The notes under the pieces are model-generated. The model saw nothing but the letters and a program-made list of their open reading frames with translations. It ran no database searches and was not told the DNA's origin. A program made the position numbers and the translations under genes. DNA of 14,795 nucleotides from an uncultured Clostridium sp. (GTDB lineage: Bacteria; Bacillota; Clostridia; Clostridiales; Clostridiaceae). The stretch covers positions 1 to 14,795 of the forward strand of contig CAMNZV010000018.1 in the NCBI GenBank assembly GCA_946575275.1, in the 5' to 3' direction. Below, one piece after another: positions 9,878 through 14,795 of the stretch. The number at the start of each line of letters is the position of its first letter. The stretch's first letter is position 1.

Positions 9878-10459
9878 TTGGTTGAAATTTTATTAATAAG
9901 ACATGGAGCAACAAAGGGGAATTTAGAAAAGCGATATATAGGTATAACAGATGAAGAACTTTCTGATACAGGAATAGAATCCTTAAGTAAAAAAAACTTT
10001 GAGGATGTGGAAAGAATTTTTTCAAGTCCATTAAAAAGATGTTTAGAAACATCTAATATTATTTTTAAAAATAAAGATATAGAAGTTATTAAGGATTTAA
10101 GAGAATGTAATTTTGGTGAATTTGAAAATAAAAATTATATTGAATTAAGTGGCAATAAAAAATATGAGGAATGGATTAAAAGTAATGGTACTATTAATTT
10201 TCCAAAGGGTGAAAATATAATAGATTTTAAGACAAGATGTATAAATGCCTTTAATTATATTTTAGATATTATTAATAGGGATAATAATAAAAAGGTAGCA
10301 ATTATATGTCATGGTGGTACAATTATGAGTATTTTAGAGAAATATGCAGTGCAAAAAGGAGATTATTATTCATATCAAGTTAAAAATGCTTCTGGTTATA
10401 AAATAAAATTAAATGAGAATAATATAAATGAAGGAATAAAAATAATAGGCAAAATTTAA
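9878..10459 (+). CDS. cobC: Alpha-ribazole phosphatase CobC (histidine phosphatase family)
   Basis: Probably removes the 5'-phosphate from alpha-ribazole phosphate or adenosylcobalamin phosphate in nucleotide-loop assembly. At 193 aa it is a histidine phosphatase (phosphoglycerate-mutase-like) with RHGATKGN (His9 the expected phospho-acceptor), YIGITDEELSDTG, SSPLKRCLETS, LRECNFGEFE and ICHGGT (His145). Sequence alone cannot exclude another small-phosphatase role, but the terminal position in a cobalamin operon supports CobC. The start is TTG at 9878, with AGAGGT (9866-9871) 6 nt upstream overlapping the hemL stop; no ATG is available near the RHG motif. The last codons (Ile-Ile-Gly-Lys-Ile-stop) form the left arm of the terminator palindrome. 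Confidence 0.85.
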   Translation: MVEILLIRHGATKGNLEKRYIGITDEELSDTGIESLSKKNFEDVERIFSSPLKRCLETSNIIFKNKDIEVIKDLRECNFGEFENKNYIELSGNKKYEEWIKSNGTINFPKGENIIDFKTRCINAFNYILDIINRDNNKKVAIICHGGTIMSILEKYAVQKGDYYSYQVKNASGYKIKLNENNINEGIKIIGKI

Positions 10460-10476
10460 ATTTTGCCTATTATTTT
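10439..10476. terminator. Bidirectional terminator, perfect 38-bp palindrome between cobC and metF
   Basis: The two halves are exact reverse complements with the axis between 10457 and 10458: each arm reads AATAATAGGCAAAATTT with two more A/T pairs outside. A/T-rich ends supply U-rich tails in both directions (TTATTTTA on the + strand, TTATTTTTATTCC on the - strand). It ends the cobalamin operon and the convergent metF. The cobC stop codon lies at its axis, and the metF stop overlaps its right edge by two bases. Confidence 0.88.
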
Positions 10477-11329
10477 ACAAACTAAATAAAGATGATGTAG
10501 CACTATAAATTCTTTCAGCCGTTTGTGCTTGATTCATTGTATATAAATGAATACCACTTACATCTTGAGTTAATAAATCTACAATTTGATCTATTGCATA
10601 GGCAAGCCCAGCATCTCTTAAGGCAATAGGGTTATGCTCATATTTATCTAAAATTGATAGAAACTTGCGTGGAAGCTTTGTTTGACAATTTCCAACTAAC
10701 CTTAAAGCTTGTTTTCTATTTATAATTGGCATAATTCCAGCTAATATGGGAACATTAATATTAGCTAAAGCACATTTTTCTTGAAAATTATAGAAGATTT
10801 CATTATCAAAAAATAACTGAGTTATTAATTTTGAACATCCAAAGTCCACCTTTTTCTTTAAAAAATGAATATCTTCAATGCTATTTTTAGATTCTGGATG
10901 TATTTCAGGATAACAAGCACCACTAACTTCAAAATTAGGATTATAATCTTTTATAAACTTAATTAAGTCACTAGCATACTTAAAATCTTGTTTTGGGATA
11001 ACATCTTCAAATATATCCCCTCTTAAGGCTAAAACTTTAGTGATTTTTAGTTTCTCTAAAGATTTTAAAATATTTTCAACTTGAAATTTATCAAGGTAAG
11101 TTGCAGGTAAATGAGCAACAGTTGTTATATTTAAAGTGTTATTTACATAATCTGAAATTTTTATTGTAGTTTCTTCTATATTATTTTTGTTATTACTACA
11201 GGTAACACTAATAAAATCAGGATTTAGCTTTTTTAAATTATCTAATGTATCAATTAATTTTGCGGCACCAATTTCTGTATTTGGAGGAAATACCTCAAAG
11301 GATAAAGTTCTTTTATCATCTATATTCAT
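10475..11329 (-). CDS. metF: 5,10-methylenetetrahydrofolate reductase MetF
   Basis: Reduces 5,10-methylene-THF to 5-methyl-THF, the methyl donor for methionine synthase. The protein is 284 aa (E. coli MetF is 296). Family signatures in order are LSFEVFPPN with the catalytic Glu12, DFISVTCSNN, VLALRGDIF, SGACYPEIHPES, GCSKLITQLFFDN, PILAGIMPI and a C-terminal GIHLYTMNQ. The ATG is at 11329-11327, and AAAGGA lies upstream with about 9 nt spacing. It is transcribed away from lysR and shares a 122-bp intergenic region with it. metE, the user of its product, lies beyond lysR. No MetV-like partner is encoded in the window, so it looks like a stand-alone MetF. Expression is inferred to depend on the LysR operator at 11417-11433. 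Confidence 0.94.
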   Translation of the reverse strand: MNIDDKRTLSFEVFPPNTEIGAAKLIDTLDNLKKLNPDFISVTCSNNKNNIEETTIKISDYVNNTLNITTVAHLPATYLDKFQVENILKSLEKLKITKVLALRGDIFEDVIPKQDFKYASDLIKFIKDYNPNFEVSGACYPEIHPESKNSIEDIHFLKKKVDFGCSKLITQLFFDNEIFYNFQEKCALANINVPILAGIMPIINRKQALRLVGNCQTKLPRKFLSILDKYEHNPIALRDAGLAYAIDQIVDLLTQDVSGIHLYTMNQAQTAERIYSATSSLFSL

Positions 11330-11365
11330 AATTATATTCCTTTCTCATAACAATTTTATAAACTT

Positions 11366-11374
11366 ATTTTAACA
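11366..11374 (-). promoter_or_regulatory. Predicted metF extended -10 promoter element
   Basis: On the minus strand this reads TGTTAAAAT, an extended -10 (TG, one base, TAAAAT). It would put the start about 30 bp before the metF ATG. The hexamer 17 bp upstream is TATCTA, a poor -35, as expected for an activator-dependent promoter. The first base of the -10 hexamer (11371) is 54 bp from the centre of the candidate operator. This is inference from spacing and consensus only. Confidence 0.42.
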
Positions 11375-11380
11375 GATAAA

Positions 11381-11389
11381 TGATATAAT
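11381..11389 (+). promoter_or_regulatory. Predicted lysR extended -10 promoter element
   Basis: TGATATAAT is a perfect extended -10, with TATAAT at 11384-11389 and TG one base before it. No good -35 is seen 16-18 bp upstream. The predicted start near 11396 would give a leader of about 55 nt that contains both a TACAAA-ATA-TTTGTA palindrome and the candidate operator, so binding by the encoded regulator could repress its own transcription. Confidence 0.45.
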
Positions 11390-11395
11390 AGATAA

Positions 11396-11410
11396 TACAA
11401 AATATTTGTA
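11396..11410. repeat. 15-bp palindrome TACAAA-ATA-TTTGTA in the metF-lysR intergenic region
   Basis: Perfect 6-bp arms around three bases. It lies between the candidate LysR operator and the metF promoter, with its centre 22 bp from the operator centre, and coincides with the predicted lysR transcription start. It may be the second (activation) binding site typical of LysR-type regulators, or chance in AT-rich DNA. Confidence 0.35.
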
Positions 11411-11416
11411 ATATAT

Positions 11417-11433
11417 AATAGGTAAAAACTATA
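11417..11433. promoter_or_regulatory. Candidate LysR-regulator operator upstream of metF (copy 1 of AATAGG-N4-AACTATA)
   Basis: The sequence AATAGGTAAAAACTATA is shared, with the same spacing, by the region before metE (12362-12378). It is a degenerate inverted repeat, (T/A)ATAG...CTATA. It resembles the streptococcal methionine-regulator box TATAGTTTnAAACTATA as I recall it from comparative work, matching the right half fully and the left half in part. Its centre would be about -66 relative to the predicted metF start, a usual place for a LysR recognition site. Confidence 0.55.
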
Positions 11434-11451
11434 TCAGGTTGAGGTGATTTT

Positions 11452-12363
11452 ATGCGTATACAGCAATTGCGATATTTAGAGAAAATAGCAGAAACAGGGT
11501 CTATAAATGAAGCGTCAAAGCAATTATTTATAAGTCAACCAAGTTTATCAGCTGCAATGAAAGAATTAGAAAAAGAATATAATATCCAACTTTTTTATAG
11601 AAGTAAGGTTGGAATAGCATTAACTGATGAAGGTCGTGAATTTATTAACTATTCCCGTGGCATTTTAGACCAAGTAAGCTTACTTGACGAAAGATTTGGA
11701 AAGGAAACAGTTAGAAAACAGATTTTTAGCGTATCAGCCCAGCATTATGCCTTTGTTGTCCATGCTTTTGTAGATTTAGTTAATACTGTTAAAAGTGATG
11801 AATATCAATTTACATTAAGAGAAACCCAAACTCAAAATGTTCTAGATGATATTCAAGGTTTCAAAAGTGAAATTGGAATAATATATTTAAATAAATTTAA
11901 TGAAACTGTATTAAGAAAGCTAATAGCCGAAAAGGATTTGGAATTTATAAAACTTTTTGAAGCAAAACCACATATTTTTGTTGGAATAGATAATCCCCTT
12001 ACAAAAAAGAAAAGTGTTAAATTAGAGGAACTGGAGGATTATCCATATCTTTCATATGAACAAGGTGAAAATAATTCTTTTTATTTTTCTGAGGAAATAT
12101 TAAGTACCTTGCAAAGAAAAAAACACATTCAAATAAGTGATCGTGCTACAATATTTAATTTAATGGTAGGACTTAACGGTTATACTATTAGTTCTGGAAT
12201 AATTAGTAGCGAGTTAAATGACGAAAAAATTGTAGCAATACCATTAAAGGTTCATGATTCAATGACAATTGGATATTTGAAAAATAAAAAAATTGAATTA
12301 AGTACAATAGCAAAAGAATATATAGACTTGTTAAATCTTCATATAGAAAGATTTATAGTGTAA
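11452..12363 (+). CDS. LysR-type transcriptional regulator, probable methionine-biosynthesis regulator (MtaR/CpsY-like)
   Basis: DNA-binding regulator of 303 aa, the standard LysR length. The N-terminal winged helix-turn-helix occupies about residues 1-60: MRIQQLRYLEKIAETGS, INEASKQLFISQPSLSAAM (recognition region), then LFYRSKVGIALTDEG. A linker helix follows, and a periplasmic-binding-protein-like effector domain extends from about 90 to 300. The N-terminus resembles, from memory, streptococcal MtaR/CpsY regulators of methionine genes; CmbR/CysL-type cysteine regulators are alternatives. GAGGTG at 11441-11446 lies 5 nt before the ATG. Its position between divergent metF and downstream metE, with a matching candidate operator before each, implies that it controls both. 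The effector (homocysteine or an O-acyl-homoserine, for example) cannot be deduced. No terminator separates it from metE, so read-through is possible. Confidence 0.85.
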   Translation: MRIQQLRYLEKIAETGSINEASKQLFISQPSLSAAMKELEKEYNIQLFYRSKVGIALTDEGREFINYSRGILDQVSLLDERFGKETVRKQIFSVSAQHYAFVVHAFVDLVNTVKSDEYQFTLRETQTQNVLDDIQGFKSEIGIIYLNKFNETVLRKLIAEKDLEFIKLFEAKPHIFVGIDNPLTKKKSVKLEELEDYPYLSYEQGENNSFYFSEEILSTLQRKKHIQISDRATIFNLMVGLNGYTISSGIISSELNDEKIVAIPLKVHDSMTIGYLKNKKIELSTIAKEYIDLLNLHIERFIV

Positions 12364-12378
12364 TAGGATTTAACTATA
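12362..12378. promoter_or_regulatory. Candidate LysR-regulator operator upstream of metE (copy 2 of AATAGG-N4-AACTATA)
   Basis: AATAGGATTTAACTATA matches the copy at 11417-11433 at 13 of 13 fixed positions around a differing 4-bp core. It overlaps the TAA stop of lysR. The centre (12370) is 54 bp before the first base of the predicted metE -10 hexamer, the same distance as for metF. Confidence 0.55.
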
Positions 12379-12411
12379 ACTGTATATAGAATTTTTCAGT
12401 TATACTATAAC
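12375..12411. repeat. Overlapping inverted repeats between lysR and metE
   Basis: TATAACTG (12375-12382) and CAGTTATA (12397-12404) are perfect 8-bp arms separated by 14 bp. The right arm is shared with a second palindrome, GTTATA-C-TATAAC (12399-12411). No T-run follows, so this is not a convincing lysR terminator. The position between the candidate operator and the predicted -10 fits additional regulator contacts near -55 to -30. Confidence 0.45.
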
Positions 12412-12420
12412 CAAGGTTAC

Positions 12421-12429
12421 TGTTATTAT
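12421..12429 (+). promoter_or_regulatory. Predicted metE extended -10 promoter element
   Basis: TGTTATTAT, an extended -10 with TATTAT at 12424-12429, matches the metF element TGTTAAAAT at seven of nine bases. The 17-bp-spaced -35 position reads TATACT and is poor. Transcription would begin near 12436, leaving a leader of about 30 nt, too short for a SAM riboswitch, cobalamin riboswitch or T-box. Confidence 0.42.
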
Positions 12430-12465
12430 TACATTACTGAATTAAAAATGAAAGGATGTAATAAA

Positions 12466-14706
12466 ATGAAAACTTCAATTATTGGTTATCCACGTATAGG
12501 GGAGCAAAGAGAATTAAAATTTTGGATTGAGGATTATTTTAATGGGAAAATGGTTTTAGAGGATTTAAAAGCTAAGGCTAAGGAGCTTAAAAAAAGTCAA
12601 TGGAGCTTTTTAAAGGAAAGTGGGTTGGATTTTATACCCTCAAATGATTTTTCCTTTTATGATGGAATTCTTGATACAGCAGAAACTTTAAATGTAATAC
12701 CCGAAAAATATAAAGTTTTGGGCTTAGATAATTTAGATACTTATTTTGCAATGGCTAGAGGCTATCAAGGGGAAAAGGGAGATGTTAAAGCCCTTTCCAT
12801 GAAGAAATGGTTTAATACAAATTATCATTATATGGTACCTGTTATTGAGGATACAACTAAAATCAAATTAAATAGTAGTAGAATATTTGATAATTACAAG
12901 GAGGCCTTAGAAAATGGAGTTAAAACCAAGCCTGTAATAATTGGTGGATTTACATTTTTAAAGCTAGCTGTTTTTAATGGACAGAAAAACATAGATGATT
13001 ATGTTCAAGATATAGTTAATGCATATATAGATATATTTACTAAGCTTAATGAATTAAAGGTTGAATGGGTACAAATAGATGAACCAATTTTAGTAACAGA
13101 TTTAGGTGCAGATGATATTTCAATATTTACAAAAATATACGAGGAAATATTAAAGCATAAGGGGAATGTTAATGTAATACTACAAACATATTTTGGAGAT
13201 GTTAGAGATTGCTACAAGGAAGTTATTAGCCTTGGCTTTAATGGAATAGGTATAGATTTTGTTGAAGGCAAAAAATCTCTTAAGTTGATTAAAGAAAATG
13301 GATTTCCAAAGGATACCTTGCTTTTTGCAGGAATAATTAATGGAAAGAATATTTGGAAGAATGATTATAATAAATCTATTGAACTTATTAATGAATTATC
13401 TAATTATACAACGTTAGATAATATAGTAATAAATACATCTACTTCATTATTACATGTACCTTATACACTTGAAAATGAAAATAAGATAGGGCAGAAATAT
13501 AAGGATAGTTTTGCATTTGCAAAGGAAAAAATAATAGAAATAGAATATTTAAGAAATATAGTTAATAGACCTTTAGAAAATTTAAAGACTAATAATAAAA
13601 TAAATAACTTTGATAATTCTGTACAAAAAAAGGTAAGAAATTTAACAAATGAGGATTTTGTAAGGCTTCCTTCCTTTGAAGAAAGAGCTAAAATACAAAA
13701 AGAATTTTTTAAACTTCCATTATTACCAACTACAACTATTGGGTCATTTCCACAAACATCGGATGTACGTGTAAATAGAGCAAAATACAAAAAGGGAGAA
13801 ATAACAGAAGAGTTATACAAAGAGAATGTAAAGAAGAAAATTAAAGAATGTATAGAACTTCAAGAAGACCTTAATATAGATGTTTTAGTACATGGTGAAT
13901 TTGAAAGAAATGACATGGTAGAATATTTTGGAGAAAATTTAAATGGATTTATATTTACTGAAAAGGCATGGGTACAATCCTATGGAACAAGATGTGTTAA
14001 ACCACCTATTATATGGGGGGATGTAAGTAGGGCAAAGCCTATGTCTATTGAATACATTAAATATGCTCAAGGATTAACTAATAGACCAGTAAAAGGAATG
14101 CTTACAGGTCCTGTTACAATTTTAAATTGGTCATTTCCACGTGTTGATATATCCCTAAAGGAAATGGCATTTCAAATAGGTCTTGCAATTAGGGATGAGG
14201 TTTTAGATCTTGAAGCAAATGGCATAAATATTATACAGGTAGATGAAGCTGCTTTAAAGGAGAAGCTGCCGTTAAGAAGAGCAGATTGGAAGGAGGAATA
14301 TTTAGACTTTGCAATTCCTGCCTTTAGACTTGTACACAGTAAAGTAAAGCCTACTACACAAATTCATACCCATATGTGCTATAGTGAATTTGACGAAATA
14401 ATTAAAGATATTGATGCTATGGATGCAGATGTAATATCCTTTGAGGCATCACGTTCAAATTTATCAATAATAGATAAATTAAAGAAAGATAATTTTAGAA
14501 CAGCAGTAGGACCTGGAGTATATGACATTCATTCACCTAGAGTTCCAAGCAAAGATGAAATAAAATCTGTAATAAATGGAATACTTAAATCAATAGATAT
14601 TGAAAAGTTATGGATAAATCCTGATTGTGGCTTAAAAACAAGGGGAATTACTGAAACTATTAGTAGTCTTAGAAATATGGTAGAGGCTGCAAAGGAAATA
14701 AAATAA
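12466..14706 (+). CDS. metE: Cobalamin-independent methionine synthase MetE
   Basis: Transfers the methyl group of 5-methyl-THF-polyglutamate to homocysteine to make methionine without B12. From the ATG at 12466 it is 746 aa (E. coli MetE is 753). The N-terminal barrel begins TSIIGYPRIGEQRELKFW. The catalytic C-terminal barrel starts near LPTTTIGSFPQTSDVR. Zinc ligands are His636 and Cys638 in HTHMCYSEF, Glu660 in ISFEASRS and Cys721 in NPDCGLKTRG, each five less than the E. coli numbers. An in-frame ATG at 12448 would add six residues, but the best ribosome binding site, AAAGGA (12451-12456), lies downstream of that ATG and 9 nt before 12466, and MKTSIIGYPRIG is the family N-terminus. The gene follows the regulator and shares its candidate operator type with metF. 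Confidence 0.96.
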   Translation: MKTSIIGYPRIGEQRELKFWIEDYFNGKMVLEDLKAKAKELKKSQWSFLKESGLDFIPSNDFSFYDGILDTAETLNVIPEKYKVLGLDNLDTYFAMARGYQGEKGDVKALSMKKWFNTNYHYMVPVIEDTTKIKLNSSRIFDNYKEALENGVKTKPVIIGGFTFLKLAVFNGQKNIDDYVQDIVNAYIDIFTKLNELKVEWVQIDEPILVTDLGADDISIFTKIYEEILKHKGNVNVILQTYFGDVRDCYKEVISLGFNGIGIDFVEGKKSLKLIKENGFPKDTLLFAGIINGKNIWKNDYNKSIELINELSNYTTLDNIVINTSTSLLHVPYTLENENKIGQKYKDSFAFAKEKIIEIEYLRNIVNRPLENLKTNNKINNFDNSVQKKVRNLTNEDFVRLPSFEERAKIQKEFFKLPLLPTTTIGSFPQTSDVRVNRAKYKKGEITEELYKENVKKKIKECIELQEDLNIDVLVHGEFERNDMVEYFGENLNGFIFTEKAWVQSYGTRCVKPPIIWGDVSRAKPMSIEYIKYAQGLTNRPVKGMLTGPVTILNWSFPRVDISLKEMAFQIGLAIRDEVLDLEANGINIIQVDEAALKEKLPLRRADWKEEYLDFAIPAFRLVHSKVKPTTQIHTHMCYSEFDEIIKDIDAMDADVISFEASRSNLSIIDKLKKDNFRTAVGPGVYDIHSPRVPSKDEIKSVINGILKSIDIEKLWINPDCGLKTRGITETISSLRNMVEAAKEIK

Positions 14707-14746
14707 AAATAAGGAAAAGCTTTAGTTAGCTTTTCCTTTATTTTTG
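14707..14746 (+). terminator. Rho-independent terminator of metE
   Basis: AAGGAAAAGCT (14711-14721) pairs perfectly with AGCTTTTCCTT (14728-14738) around a 6-nt loop TTAGTT, followed by TATTTTT. The flanking A-run before the stem can extend the pairing into the T-run with one bulge, so it could also act weakly on the opposite strand. It begins directly after the metE stop codon. Confidence 0.9.
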
Positions 14747-14795
14747 TGATAAAGTCACAGAAATTTATATGGTATTTTAATAACATGTTTATATA

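Noticed and set aside
11187..11372. A 61-codon plus-strand frame over the metF start and intergenic region
   Set aside because: It is antisense to the conserved MetF N-terminus, has no family signature, and overlaps the predicted metF and lysR promoters.
12375..12404. The 8-bp inverted repeat as a lysR terminator
   Set aside because: The loop is 14 nt, the stem is A/T-rich and no T-run follows, so a regulatory role is more likely.
12448..12465. metE starting at the ATG at 12448, or a short leader peptide there
   Set aside because: The best ribosome binding site lies downstream of this ATG and serves the in-frame ATG at 12466, which begins the conserved MetE N-terminus.
12364..12465. SAM riboswitch, cobalamin riboswitch or T-box before metE
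   Set aside because: The gap is too short and contains no recognisable conserved core such as a T-box TGGNACCGCG-like sequence or a B12 box. The hairpins present are simple palindromes.
13461..13820. Minus-strand open frames over metE (13461-13820 and 14529-14786)
   Set aside because: They are antisense to conserved MetE coding sequence, and the second also runs through the metE terminator. The compositions look like AT-rich shadows.
1..14795. Mobile elements, CRISPR arrays, toxin-antitoxin or defence genes, or a novel multi-gene system
   Set aside because: All genes belong to known cobalamin, tetrapyrrole or methionine families and are tightly packed. No direct-repeat arrays, transposases or unexplained stretches over 300 bp were found.

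Overview
This AT-rich window looks like chromosomal DNA of a Firmicute, most likely Clostridium sensu stricto. The pointers are strong A/T bias at third codon positions, GGAGG-type ribosome binding sites, a cobalamin operon with hem genes built into it, and clostridial-style HemA, CobA-HemD and HemL proteins. Species cannot be fixed from the sequence alone. Every gene here belongs to a known family, and I found no mobile elements, CRISPR arrays, phage genes, tRNA or rRNA. No undescribed multi-gene system is evident. The most interesting signals are regulatory.

Region 1 (1-10476, all + strand) is the distal part of one long, tightly packed cobalamin/tetrapyrrole operon that begins upstream of the window. 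The order is cobD (5' end cut off), cbiP/cobQ, a CobA/BtuR-type adenosyltransferase, cbiC, hemA, a diverged precorrin-2 dehydrogenase (sirC-like), hemC, a cobA-hemD fusion, hemB, hemL and cobC. Gaps run from 22 bp down to 4-bp overlaps, and I see no internal promoter or terminator. HemA and HemL convert glutamyl-tRNA to 5-aminolevulinate. HemB, HemC and the HemD domain take this to uroporphyrinogen III, and the CobA domain plus the SirC-like enzyme take it on to precorrin-2 and sirohydrochlorin. CbiC, CbiP, CobD, the adenosyltransferase and CobC act later in corrin-ring and nucleotide-loop assembly. The remaining cbi/cob genes are not in the window. No hemE or later haem gene is present, so the module looks dedicated to B12 and sirohaem-type products. 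It ends at a perfect 38-bp palindrome acting as a bidirectional terminator.

Region 2 (10475-14746) is a methionine-synthesis locus. It holds metF on the minus strand, a divergent LysR-type regulator, and then metE (cobalamin-independent methionine synthase) on the plus strand, closed by a strong terminator. MetF makes the 5-methyl-THF that MetE uses to methylate homocysteine. A 17-bp partly palindromic element, AATAGG-N4-AACTATA, occurs once between metF and lysR and once at the lysR stop codon ahead of metE. In both places its centre lies 54 bp from an extended -10 (TGTTAAAAT and TGTTATTAT) that lacks a good -35. This is the expected geometry for activation of both genes by the neighbouring LysR protein, and it would replace the SAM riboswitch or T-box often seen on clostridial methionine genes.
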